The translations under genes and the position numbers were made by a program. Shown here piece by piece: positions 1 to 9,600 of a DNA stretch of 43,362 bases (its first letter is position 1; every line of letters starts with the position of its first letter). The notes beneath the pieces are model-generated. The model was not told the DNA's origin. It saw nothing but the letters and a program-made list of their open reading frames with translations, and made no database searches. Where the stretch lies: assembly GCA_001839685.1 (NCBI GenBank), contig MLAK01000806.1, positions 17,200-60,561 on the forward strand. Direction: 5' to 3'. The stretch comes from Tritrichomonas foetus (Eukaryota > Parabasalia > Tritrichomonadida > Tritrichomonadidae).

Positions 1-98
1 TTTTCATTTCTTTCTTTTCATTTCTTTCTTTTTCATTTCTTTCTTTTTCATTTCTTTCTTTTTCATTTCATTTCATTCTTTTTCCTGTCATTTCTTTC
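1..98. repeat. Pyrimidine-rich tandem repeat at window edge
   Basis: Six imperfect units of 14 to 20 bases, each built on TTTTTCATTTCTTTC, run from the first base of the window. Units 1-14 and 15-28 are identical, 29-43 and 44-58 are identical with one extra T, and the last two (59-78, 79-98) are longer and diverged. The strand shown has C, T and A and almost no G. The array probably continues to the left of the window. No coding frame or function is apparent. Confidence 0.85.
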
Positions 99-781
99 TT
101 TATGGTTTTTTATAGTAAATATGTAAATTAATTGAAGTGTAAATTCTTGATATGAAATAAATTCCAAAAATGACCAAATGAGAAAGGTAATATAATTGAT
201 TATTTGAATTTATTTGCGGATAAAGTTGACATATTGTGTGTATATATGTACAGTAATATAATTTATCAGTAAATGCTAAGTTTGAGTTTTTTCTGATTTA
301 GATTTTGATTATCAAAAAATGTGTTTTATTCAATAATTAAACTACATATCATTATATTTATTTATTCGATTAAAGATAATTGAATTATTTAACATAAAAA
401 AATAACCCAGCATGAATGGAAATGATCATCGCCAGAACTTTTTGATAGTAATTATATTCACTTTTGAATATTCGATTAATCGAAGTTCTCATTATGAACC
501 AACATATGATAACTTTTCATCAATATTATCTTCATCAAAACAATTATATCTTCAGGGAAAAACAACTTCTTATATCTTTAACAACTTTCTCTCAATGAAT
601 AATTGATTAAATAGTCTAATTTATCTTTCGAAACCCGTCATAAGCTTTCAAATTGTTAGACAATATCCTATTTATTTGCCAACACTTATTTCTTTCAGAA
701 AAACGTCAAAAGTCGCTATTGAATTTTTCAATGAATAAAAAGCATATAATCTCACAAAAAAGTTGTATTCGTTAAATTTTT
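99..781. other. Intergenic, no convincing gene
   Basis: AT-rich sequence between the edge repeat and the first kinase. It holds one ATG-started 64-codon frame on the plus strand (412-606) with no recognisable motif and no initiator-like element near its ATG. In sequence this AT-rich, frames of that length are expected by chance, so I do not call it a gene. Nothing else is seen. Confidence 0.6.
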
Positions 782-786
782 TCATT
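782..786 (+). promoter_or_regulatory. Initiator-like TCATT of the CK1 kinase gene
   Basis: TCATT lies directly before the ATG at 788 and follows a T-rich run. It matches the trichomonad initiator pattern TCA(+1)Y(T/A). If used, the 5' leader would be only about 4 nt, which also supports the ATG at 788 as the start. Confidence 0.5.
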
Positions 787-787
787 G

Positions 788-1810
788 ATGACTGAGGCAA
801 ACCATCGGCCTGAATTCCAGCCGGGTGAACAAATTTGTTCGTTTGAAGTCATCAGACATGTCGGTTCAGGTGGATATGGTGATATTTACGCAGTCAAAGA
901 TGTCAATTGGAATGAAATCTACGCAATCAAAATAGAATTTTTAGATGCGCCCCAAATGTGTTTACATGTCGAATCAGCCATCATGAAAAAATTGCAAGGA
1001 TCTCTACATTTCCCTCGTTATATCGCAGAAGGAATGGCCCACACATTTCGATATATCGCGCTCGAGCTTTTGGGTCCCTCTCTTTCGACAATGAGGAGGG
1101 CTCTACCGCAAAGAAAATATACGGCTTATTCAATTTTAAGGCTATCATATGAAATGGTAGTATGCATACAACAATTCCATAAAACAGGCTATGCTCATCG
1201 TGACATCAAACCAGGAAACTTTTTGATCCGGCCAAATAGAGAATATCCACTATGCTTGATAGATTTTGGATTAGCGAATTCATTTATTAATCAAGCCACT
1301 GGGGATCACATCCCCTTTAAAGCCAACGTGGGATTCACGGGAACCTGGAGATATGCCTCGCTTAACGCCCATAATGAGGTCGAGCTGAGCCGTAGAGATG
1401 ATTTGATTTCTTGGTTTTATTCAATTTTGGAGCTCGTAGACGGCTCAGTCCCTTGGCCAGGTAGTCATGATCGTAATGAAACAGAAAAAATGAAACAAAC
1501 AATGACAGCAGAGCAACTTTGCATTCATTTACCAAGTGAATATATATCGATTTATAAATATATCATGAAAATTAAATTTGATGAGGTTCCTGATTATGAT
1601 TTCATTAAAAATCAATTAATACAAGCCCTGAAAAGGCATGAATTTAATTCCTTTAGATTCGATTGGGAATTTCTTAAACAAAAGGATTTGGATGAAATTT
1701 CAGCAATTAACTTAGAAATGGGTGATGAGCCTTCCAACGTGATGTATGGAATACAAATAGATTCAAAATGCAGTTTATACAGTTGTTGCAGTTGTTGCAA
1801 TGTTGCATGA
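788..1810 (+). CDS. CK1-group serine/threonine protein kinase
   Basis: A 340-residue protein that is almost entirely kinase domain. Visible motifs are a glycine-rich loop GSGGYGDIY (residues 26-34), the ATP-anchoring lysine K48 in YAIKIE, HRDIKPGNF with catalytic D139, and LIDFGLA with metal-binding D159. In place of APE it has GTWRYASLNAH followed by RRDDLISW, which is diagnostic of the CK1/TTBK group. All residues needed for catalysis are present, so it should be active. The open frame begins one codon earlier with TTG, but the first ATG is at 788. The C-terminus ends in a short Cys-rich run (SCCSCCNVA) that could be palmitoylated and hold the kinase at a membrane; that is inference. CK1 kinases are strongly expanded in trichomonads. 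The substrate is unknown. Confidence 0.93.
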   Translation: MTEANHRPEFQPGEQICSFEVIRHVGSGGYGDIYAVKDVNWNEIYAIKIEFLDAPQMCLHVESAIMKKLQGSLHFPRYIAEGMAHTFRYIALELLGPSLSTMRRALPQRKYTAYSILRLSYEMVVCIQQFHKTGYAHRDIKPGNFLIRPNREYPLCLIDFGLANSFINQATGDHIPFKANVGFTGTWRYASLNAHNEVELSRRDDLISWFYSILELVDGSVPWPGSHDRNETEKMKQTMTAEQLCIHLPSEYISIYKYIMKIKFDEVPDYDFIKNQLIQALKRHEFNSFRFDWEFLKQKDLDEISAINLEMGDEPSNVMYGIQIDSKCSLYSCCSCCNVA

Positions 1811-1846
1811 TTGTTTAGGGCTGGCTTTTCAAAAATATTCAGTCAT

Positions 1847-1990
1847 TTGTTAATCAATTATCAAATACACTTGTTAATCAACTGTTAATCACACTTGTTA
1901 GTCAATTATCAAATACACTTGTTAGTCAATTGTTAATCACACTTGTTATTCAATTGTTAATCACACTTGTTATTCAATTATCAAACACAT
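1847..1990. repeat. Six tandem 24-bp units downstream of CK1 kinase
   Basis: Six head-to-tail units of exactly 24 bp: 1847-1870, 1871-1894, 1895-1918, 1919-1942, 1943-1966 and 1967-1990. Each starts TTGTTA and ends in CAC followed by A or T plus one base. Two sub-types are mixed: units 1, 3 and 6 contain ATTATCAAA, while units 2, 4 and 5 contain CTGTTAATC or TTGTTAATC. The array begins 37 bp after the kinase stop codon, so it probably lies in the 3' flank. Confidence 0.9.
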
Positions 1991-2436
1991 TTGAAATGGT
2001 TTTGATGAAGAAAAGATTGAAAGTTCCTTTTATGTATTCAATTATTGGATGCATATTTGGAAGTTTTGTTTTATTATTATTTAACTCATATATTTGTTTT
2101 ATTATTTGAATTATTATGTATGTAAAGTAGAAACGATCAAATTAAATCCTTTTTTATTCTTTATTTTTTCACGATTTTCTTTTTTTTAAGTGAAATTAAT
2201 ATTTTTGAGATTAGTATAATGTGTAGTCTATAGAGAATTGATATTTTCATTTGGCAGCAAAATCAAGGTTTCAACTTTTTTTGATGGAAAGGATTTTGAA
2301 AGAAAAATATTGAAATTCTGAAAGAGAATCGTTGATAAAAAATCCAATGGTCAATATTTTCGGTTATATGTTAATTATTTTTGATTAAAGATGAAATTAA
2401 ATGGTGAATTCTGATGAAAAACCGCTTTGATAGAAA
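1991..2436. other. Intergenic, nothing recognised
   Basis: AT-rich spacer between the 24-bp repeat array and the promoter of the capping-enzyme-like gene. I see no coding frame, RNA gene or strong inverted repeat here. Confidence 0.6.
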
Positions 2437-2441
2437 TCATA
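2437..2441 (+). promoter_or_regulatory. Initiator-like TCATA of the capping-enzyme-like gene
   Basis: TCATA matches TCA(+1)Y(T/A). The predicted +1 A at 2439 gives a 13-nt leader to the ATG at 2452, which fits the short leaders known in trichomonads. Confidence 0.5.
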
Positions 2442-2451
2442 AATCTCGAAA

Positions 2452-4227
2452 ATGGGGGTACACAGTCACACTTCCCGCAATAAAAGACTCGCTTTACTGC
2501 CAAAATGGGACTCAGTTCCAATGAACTGGCTCTCCTGTCCAAGTTATGGCGATCTGATTCAATCCCCAGGTCATCCTGAAATCACTTTTCTTCCGATTAA
2601 AACTCCGCTTCCGATTAATTTTTTCGAATCATTGCCAGCCAGCGTCAGATGGACAGTTTCAGATGCCGTCAATCAGGCGCGCTCAAAAATTAATAATACC
2701 GCCGCAAAAAATGTCAAAATTATCGCTATAAACGTCTCCGCATCAAACGAAGCTGTTACAAAAGAAGAGTGGGAGTCAGTTGGTGCAATATATTACAGAA
2801 TTCCAATCAAAAAAGATTTCGATTCATCATTTGTTGACACTTTTTGTGAAACTTTAAATAATGAAATTTCTCAATTAAATATTCAGAACAATGAAAAATT
2901 AAATGAAAATAAAGAAAATTTAAATGAAAATAAAGAAAATTTAAATGAAAACAATGAAAAATTAAGTGAAAATAATGAAAATTTAAATGAATCTAAAGAT
3001 GAACAAAATGATAATTTGAACAATTCAATTTTATGCATGCTGTATAGTGGTAGAGGACAAAATCGTGTCTGGTTTTCAATTTACTCGTATTTCCTGAAAT
3101 GCTTCAATCAGAATTTTGATGAAATCGTTCGAACAGATAATTTTTATAATCAAAAAGCCCTCGATTCACTTTGTGATATTTTTCATGCTGAAAAACGTGA
3201 AGCTATTGCAAAACCAGACTGGCTGGTCAATCTCCAAGATGAAAGATCAATTTCGATTGGCGAAGTGCCACTTCCACTAGAAAAGTACAAAGGTATCAAA
3301 AAAATATCCCGTAAAGAAATTTTGGGAACAGAAGCAAATTTAGTGAAATCACTTTTACCTGCTTCTAGGCCAATCTATCAATGGGATAGCCACAGTCTTG
3401 ATGAACTATTAAGTTTACCATTTCAATGTACTTTTGATGCACGTGGCTTGCAGACGTTTATTGTAGCAACCAAAGAGAATTCTGTTTTTTTGGTTGATTC
3501 GAGAAAAGGTGTTTGGCTGCTACGTGCAAGAATTCATCATGGTCAGATGCCTCTTGTTGCTTCTTGTGTTCTTGTTGAAGAACAACGAAGATGCGTCGTT
3601 TTATTAACTGATTTACTTCGTTATGGCGAAATTATTAATGAAAATAGTGATATTGAATTACGTTTGTCAATTCTTGCAAATAAGGTAATTAAAAAACTAA
3701 GAACAGAAAATAATAGTACCTATTTATTGCAATTTGTTTATAGACCAATGGCACATGTAAGTGATGCAAGTAAATTGAAAAAAGATCTTCCATCGTTATT
3801 TGCAAAATGTGATGGTCTTCTTTTTTATGGTCATGATAAAATTATTCGTTTACCTTTAACTCCTTCTGTAGTATTACAATTTGATTACAATGGAAATGAT
3901 AAAGCCTTTCTTCTTGCAAGTGAATCACCTAAATCAACAGAATCTACAAATTCTTCAACACCTGATAGTTCATTGGAATCTGCGAAAAATGGAAAGTTAG
4001 TGCCTGTTGGAATTTATACTGTGATGAATAAAAAGTTACTGGGTATGGATCGAAGAACAAGCAGGTTTGAATATGATGTAGAAAAAGAAACATGGTCAGC
4101 AATCGCACTTGGACAAGATGATGTCCCATCGACTGTGGAAGATGTGAATAATTTAATTAAATTCAAAAAATTGAACGTTTCAGTTGATATGATATTAAAG
4201 GAATTGGAAAAGGTTGAAGATCTATGA
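2452..4227 (+). CDS. mRNA-capping-enzyme-like protein, both active sites degenerate
   Basis: A 591-residue protein with the metazoan-type capping-enzyme layout. The N-terminal part resembles the RNA triphosphatase domain: NWLSCP..G and FLPIKTPL near residues 25-53 match the WLNCP...FLPLKT opening of that family. At the P-loop, HCxxGxxR has become YSGRGQNR, with Ser199 in place of the catalytic Cys; Arg205 is kept. The C-terminal half follows the guanylyltransferase/OB-fold order: the KxDG site reads D-A-R-G (329-332), so the nucleotide-accepting Lys is Asp; the DGLIF motif is kept as DGLLF (454-458); the KWK motif V appears to be RLP; and the tail FEYDVEKETWSAI matches the family's OB-fold region. 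It therefore looks like a pseudoenzyme, perhaps a scaffold or regulator beside an active paralogue elsewhere. Residues 151-178 are four copies of a seven-residue NENKENL-type repeat inserted before the P-loop. No frameshift or stop is seen, so the protein is probably made. Confidence 0.75.
   Translation: MGVHSHTSRNKRLALLPKWDSVPMNWLSCPSYGDLIQSPGHPEITFLPIKTPLPINFFESLPASVRWTVSDAVNQARSKINNTAAKNVKIIAINVSASNEAVTKEEWESVGAIYYRIPIKKDFDSSFVDTFCETLNNEISQLNIQNNEKLNENKENLNENKENLNENNEKLSENNENLNESKDEQNDNLNNSILCMLYSGRGQNRVWFSIYSYFLKCFNQNFDEIVRTDNFYNQKALDSLCDIFHAEKREAIAKPDWLVNLQDERSISIGEVPLPLEKYKGIKKISRKEILGTEANLVKSLLPASRPIYQWDSHSLDELLSLPFQCTFDARGLQTFIVATKENSVFLVDSRKGVWLLRARIHHGQMPLVASCVLVEEQRRCVVLLTDLLRYGEIINENSDIELRLSILANKVIKKLRTENNSTYLLQFVYRPMAHVSDASKLKKDLPSLFAKCDGLLFYGHDKIIRLPLTPSVVLQFDYNGNDKAFLLASESPKSTESTNSSTPDSSLESAKNGKLVPVGIYTVMNKKLLGMDRRTSRFEYDVEKETWSAIALGQDDVPSTVEDVNNLIKFKKLNVSVDMILKELEKVEDL
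2902..2985 (+). repeat. Four 21-bp in-frame repeats inside the capping-like gene
   Basis: Four 21-bp units encode NENKENL, NENKENL, NENNEKL and SENNENL (residues 151-178). A partial unit precedes them and a diverged NESKDEQ follows. The unit length keeps the frame. The insert is hydrophilic and probably a disordered linker placed just before the phosphatase-type P-loop. Confidence 0.9.
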
Positions 4228-4472
4228 AATTTGATTATAAATGTTCAACATGGTTAATTTGCTTTTATTATTTTTAGTATTTGTCGCTGTAAAAAATTGT
4301 TAATTCATTTCTTTCTGTCTGTCTTTTAGTTAATATGATTAAATTTTTATTAAATCGATTTTTAAATCACTTAATTATTCACAATTTACAGATTATCTAT
4401 TGCAATGAATCATTTAAAAAAAAGGCAAAAATGAAATAGGAATATTGCAGATTTAATCATTTAGATTTCGAT

Positions 4473-5870
4473 TTATTGAGCTTCAATTGGTATTGCTGTT
4501 GTGGCCTCATCGATTGGGTTTGCAACTTGTTCTTCGCCATTATCCTCATATTTCGAGAAAAATTCCATCCATGATCCGTATTTGTTTCCTTCTTCGTCTG
4601 TTAAATACATTTCACTTGTTGTAGCATTGGGATTATTATATATGAAAACTTCTTCTTCATTACATGTAAGTGAAAATTCATTCATCCAAGTTTCTTTATC
4701 AGGTTCTTGGACATCTATAGCGTCTGCATACACTAAACCATCTTTTAATTTAGGGGGGCACCTCAGAAAATGTTGAATTTTTCGAAACATTGTCGATGTT
4801 GGACCAAAGAGTGCTAAAAAGGCACTGAATTGAACAAAGCTGACTTCGTCAATTGTCTCTGGATCAAAGAAGAAACGAAGGGCTTCTCTTGCATTTGATT
4901 CAGTTTGATTTTGCAATTTAAATGATGCTGCAGCTTTCCATATAAAGTCATCAGTGTCAACAGACAGGGAATCATCGAAAAGTTTCTTCCATGTATTTCT
5001 TGCACCAGTCCAAAACTTTTTAGCTTCGGATTCGTCGAGTTCTCCACCAAAACCAAATAGTGGAGTTTCATTGACATTCATCATTTGGAAGTACTTCTCG
5101 AATTCTCCAACAAGCGATTTCATGCTTTTCTTGACATACTTTTGAAAACGGGAAACATCATGAATTCCATTTTTCCATGCGTTTTTAACAATGAGCTGCT
5201 TATCAAAAACAGGCTTCTTTACTTTCACTCGCCTCTGCCTTCTCGGAGAATTCGAATTCGATGAATTTTTATTTTCCCCATTATTTTCTAGCTCATCATC
5301 ATCACCTTCATTTTCATTTTTGTTATTATCATCATTTTTGTTATTGTTAACGTTTTTGTTGTGATTTTCTTTCTGCTTTTTGTCTTCGGCTGGCTCTTCA
5401 TTTTTGGATCTCCTGGGCGACCTTTTTGGTTTTGGTTTCTCTTCTTCTTCATTCTTCGGCTCAGCATCATGACCAGCTGGATTTTCTGTTGTCTCTTTTG
5501 GTTGGTCGGTTATTGGTTCAATCTGATTCTCACCATTATTCTTGGTGATTGATTCTTCTTTGTTGTCAGTAGCTTCATCTTTCTGAGGTTCTGCTTGGCT
5601 TTCTTTTTCTTTATTTTCTCGCTTTTTCGCCTGCTCCTCATAAATTGCATTATTGGTAGGAGTTGGAAGTAATAGGCGCTTTGGTGTGAGGACCTTTTTT
5701 GTTGAGTTGTCTCCTGGTTCAGAAAGGGTAACAACAAATCCTTTTTTGGCGACTTCTGCAATTTTGGCTTTGAAGATGTCGACTTTGTTGTTGTCAATGA
5801 GATAAACTTCATCACTGACTTCAAATTGATGATCTTCAGTTGGGTATTCGAACTTTGGCTTCTTTGACAT
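4473..5870 (-). CDS. Chromo-barrel/Tudor-like protein with disordered middle and helical C-terminal domain
   Basis: A 465-residue protein in three parts. Residues about 15-75 (FEVSDEVYLID...FKAKIAEVAKKGFVVTL...PKRLLLPTPTN) look like a chromo-barrel or Tudor-like fold of the MRG15 type, which in other eukaryotes binds histone tails. Residues about 76-210 are Lys/Glu/Asn-rich and disordered, with SPRR-like basic motifs suggesting a nuclear protein. Residues about 215-445 are a conserved-looking helical domain with FW..., then FFDPETIDEVSFVQFSAFLALFGP and FSLTCNEEEVFIY. Its spacing weakly recalls the EF-hand plus SH2 part of Cbl proteins. The open frame extends three codons further to a GTG; the first ATG is at 5870, 18 nt after an initiator-like TCATT. 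The stop overlaps TAAA. The chromatin role is inference; the C-terminal assignment is tentative. Confidence 0.7.
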   Translation of the reverse strand: MSKKPKFEYPTEDHQFEVSDEVYLIDNNKVDIFKAKIAEVAKKGFVVTLSEPGDNSTKKVLTPKRLLLPTPTNNAIYEEQAKKRENKEKESQAEPQKDEATDNKEESITKNNGENQIEPITDQPKETTENPAGHDAEPKNEEEEKPKPKRSPRRSKNEEPAEDKKQKENHNKNVNNNKNDDNNKNENEGDDDELENNGENKNSSNSNSPRRQRRVKVKKPVFDKQLIVKNAWKNGIHDVSRFQKYVKKSMKSLVGEFEKYFQMMNVNETPLFGFGGELDESEAKKFWTGARNTWKKLFDDSLSVDTDDFIWKAAASFKLQNQTESNAREALRFFFDPETIDEVSFVQFSAFLALFGPTSTMFRKIQHFLRCPPKLKDGLVYADAIDVQEPDKETWMNEFSLTCNEEEVFIYNNPNATTSEMYLTDEEGNKYGSWMEFFSKYEDNGEEQVANPIDEATTAIPIEAQ

Positions 5871-5885
5871 GTGGAACACTAAAAA

Positions 5886-5890
5886 AATGA
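5886..5890 (-). promoter_or_regulatory. Initiator-like TCATT of the chromo-barrel-like gene
   Basis: Read on the minus strand this is CTTCATTTTTT. The predicted +1 A pairs with T5888, giving an 18-nt leader to the ATG at 5870. It supports that ATG over the GTG three codons upstream. Confidence 0.55.
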
Positions 5891-5942
5891 AGTGGTTTTT
5901 ATGTAAACGATGGCTTGAGTGAACTTCACTTTGATTTTGAAT

Positions 5943-5956
5943 GGCGAACGTTTAAA
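5943..5956 (-). promoter_or_regulatory. AACGTTCGCC upstream element
   Basis: The minus strand reads TTTAAACGTTCGCC, 72 nt before the start codon of the chromo-barrel-like gene. A near-identical sequence precedes the PP2C gene (17556-17569), and a related TTTAACGTACACC precedes the 213-residue gene (20249-20261). The AACG core is similar to Myb-type sites described in trichomonad promoters. Binding is inference. Confidence 0.4.
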
Positions 5957-6612
5957 ATGAGATGATATTTCCATTCAAAAAAATTCTGAGAAAATACTTT
6001 CAATTTTCAATCAGAAGAACTAGGAATATCCTGGTGATTATTCCAATAAATATAATATATATCATAGCCTTTGATTTACAAAGAATTTTAATAAATATAT
6101 TATAATATAAAAGTGAAAGGACAATTTTATATTTGTTGGTATTCAATTTGTCTAATATCAATATCTGTAAGAGATAAGTGTCCTATTGGTGTGTTAATAT
6201 ATTGGATCTATCAATATTATTCTTAGAAATCAACTTTACCATTCAATAGAAGAAATAATGCACAAATAACGGTCAAAAAATTGAGACTATTTCACAGAAA
6301 TGAAATCCATATGTATTGAATTTCCCTTGATAATTATTATCGGAATGTTTTTTTATAAGAAATAATATTCACAAATAAAAAAATTTTCATTGTTTATTTG
6401 GTCACTTTCTTATGTATGACCATATATATATGCAAAATATATACCCATTGTTTAAAATAAAGCCAATTGATGCAAGAATTTGACTCAATAAAAACAATTT
6501 TTATTGTATTGATACCAATGAATTTTTTCTTTTTAATATTTTCAAAAATCTGTTGATTCTAAGAAAAATTCATCAAGATCAAAAAAATTGATTGTGAATT
6601 TCAAGAATTTTT
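5957..6612. other. Divergent intergenic region
   Basis: About 0.65 kb of AT-rich DNA between the divergent chromo-barrel-like gene and the 1073-residue gene. Apart from the upstream element at 5943-5956 I see no gene, RNA or strong repeat. No clear TCAYW initiator lies next to the plus-strand ATG at 6613; the closest candidate, TTTCAAGA, does not fit well. Confidence 0.5.
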
Positions 6613-9600
6613 ATGGAGAAAAGACGGAATGATTTTCTCCTGGCGACGAAAAGACAAATCTTCTCCTACGATTACTCGACTACAGTAGATTCTAAATCAA
6701 TCGATTTAACATCGCTACCTTCACCTTCTGATTATTTTTCTGAGGATGAATATTCGCGAGCTGTATCCGACTGGCAGAAGCAAATTCGAGATTCCACCAA
6801 AGGAATATACCTTCCTCTTCCACTGTCATTATTTTCTTATATTCCCGAAGGCGTGACTCCAATTTTCGATAAGATAAAAAATTCAAAATTGAAATATTTC
6901 AATATGAATAACAACGAACTCCAAAAAAAGAAACACTTTTCTGTCGTATACGAAAAATTATTAGAGTCTTACATTAAATCCAATTCCAGCAGAGTTACAG
7001 GCGATTTCAATAATTCGAATCTGAATTTTAATTTTTTAGAGAATGAAGTAGATAACAGTAGTTCCAATTATGATAAATCACAAAATACTTTAATCCAGGC
7101 ATCACAAAACGAACCAATTTCCCAAAATAATGATATCAAAAATTCAATCAAGCGCGTAAATTTCAGTAATAATTTAAATGATCATTTGGCTAGCCAAAAT
7201 AGAAATTGCTCACCAAAATCAAAATCACAACTAAATCAAGCTTCTTCATCTCAAAACACAAACAAAAACACTAATACTAACTTAAATAACAATAACAAAA
7301 CTCATTGTAATCTTAATCTTAATGCAAGTAGCAATAACAACATTCATACTAATTGTAATACAAATAGCAACAATGCTAATTGTAATACAAATAATAGTAG
7401 TAATTGTAATACTAATATTAATATTATGACTAACAATAATAATATGGATAACAACACTCAAAGCAAACGAAATAGACATAATACTACCACTAATCCCAAA
7501 TATGATGATATTAGTTCTATGAAAGATGATCTCATCTATGAAAAAAATAAATGGGGTTCAAGCTTGACTCCACCAGAACCTTGCGTATTTTTCTTTGACA
7601 ATTTCGAAGATTACAAAAATTCGATGAAAAGATGGGCAAAAATTGGAAATACTGATGTTAGTGAGGCCATTCATCCAAATGAATTTACATCTTCAATTGG
7701 TATGATACATTTTGACGGAGGTCATGATAACTTCTCAACTAAATTTAAAAAAATGAGAAATATCAAACCTAATCATGAAAAAATAGAATTTCAAAGAAAA
7801 TTTGATGGCAGAGACTTTTTGAAAATGAAAAAGATGGATAAAAAGAAACCAGCCATTGAAATTATGCTAAAGTGTTTACATGATTATACTTTTTCTCGCT
7901 CTGTAAATGCTCTTGGTTCTAGTGTAATTACATTTTTCGAAAAAGCTTCACAATATTCAAAAAATACACAATTGTCGACAAATTCACAAAAAGCTGATCA
8001 TCAATTTCAAAATTTAACAAATTCATCACATACTCCTTATAAATTACCTATTCAAATACCAGATTTAATATCTAGATTTGAAAATGTTTATACTATTTCC
8101 CCTGAAACTCTAAGGATATCGAATTATATGCGGTTTTATAAATATTCGATAGATCCTTTCATATCATTGACAACGATCAAAAACTTATCGATTAATCAAT
8201 TTTCACCTGCATCAGATCTTTCGGCTGAACAAACATTCGAAGCACTAAATCAATTATCACCACAACAATACATTGTATTCATGACTGCTTTGCCTTTTTA
8301 TTTGAAACAATTGCATATTATTAAAAGCAATCGAATCTGGAGTCGGTTTTATACAATTTTGATTCACATGATCCAAAATAATCCTAAAATGATCTCGACA
8401 TTTTTCACTAATTCAATGACTCTTTCAAATGTAGCCAATTTAATTACAAATTATGCTATCCTTGATATTTCAATTTATTCATACATCCCTTCAAAAACTT
8501 CACAAGTTACAAAAGATCTAACAATGTTTTTATTTGCCAACCAACTGACGAGAGTATTAACGGCATTCAGCGAAAAGTATCATTTAAGCGAAACTAACAA
8601 ATTAATTGGCCAACAAATTCAAGCGCAAACGATGACATTTAATAATTTCATTGATTTCACAATTAACAATCAAGAGAATAGGCGCCAAATTGAAATTGAG
8701 TTTCAAAATCCAAAACCAATTCACTGTATTATCTTTCATTTATTGTGCGATTATAGCGTTGACTTATTAATATCTTTATTTCGAAATCAATCGTTTTTTA
8801 TTTTTTTAGGGAAGGTCGCAAATTCATCTTTGTGTCATTCATTTTATGGATCTTTATGTAATCATATTTTAAGAATTCCTAAAATATGGAATTTTGTACT
8901 TGAAATGTTTTTGAATATCCCTTTTCAGCAATATAAAAAGCCAATAATTGGTAATATTTTACCAATAATTGGGTTTTTATCAACACTTGTTGATCTAGCT
9001 GAACTTCAAATTGGCTCCACCGAACAAAAAAATACAAATGAACAAAAAGTAATCAATGATCAAAAAACCCAAAATGATTTCAAAATAACATGCGAACTGA
9101 AAATTACCCCTGATAATCTAATCACATCGTTAATGAATATTATTCAAATGTTTCAATATAAACCATTAAATGTATTGGGCTTAATTCGTTCAGTTTCTTG
9201 TTTTTGCCTTAAAAAGAAAACATTTAATCCTGAATTTCAAATAGCGCTTGATAATTTTCGAATTTCCCTTTTGTCACTTTTTAAAGCTCCCAATTTGCAA
9301 ATACCTCATATTGTTCAACTATATCAGATCATGCATATGCTGTTTATTCCATGCGATTTGGAAAGCCAAAAAATATTAAAAAAATATATCACAGGAATTG
9401 TCATGAAAAACATGCATTCACCTAGAATGGACCTGGTTGTTGTTTCCTGGACAGCTTTTCGAGAAATGATGCTTGATCCCAATTTTCAGTTTCTGAAAGA
9501 TTCATCTTCGATTAAGTCCAAATTGACAAGCCTTGTGTCAACCATTGAATTACCGCCACAGGTCATAATTCAGATTTTGCTGCTTGAAGTCGGATTCACA

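Noticed and set aside
412..606. 64-codon ATG-started frame near the left edge
   Set aside because: No motif, no initiator-like element, and such frames are expected by chance in DNA this AT-rich.
5543..5869. Overlapping minus-strand frames within the chromo-barrel-like gene
   Set aside because: Lys/Ser-rich shadow frames of the charged disordered region; the long frame explains the sequence.
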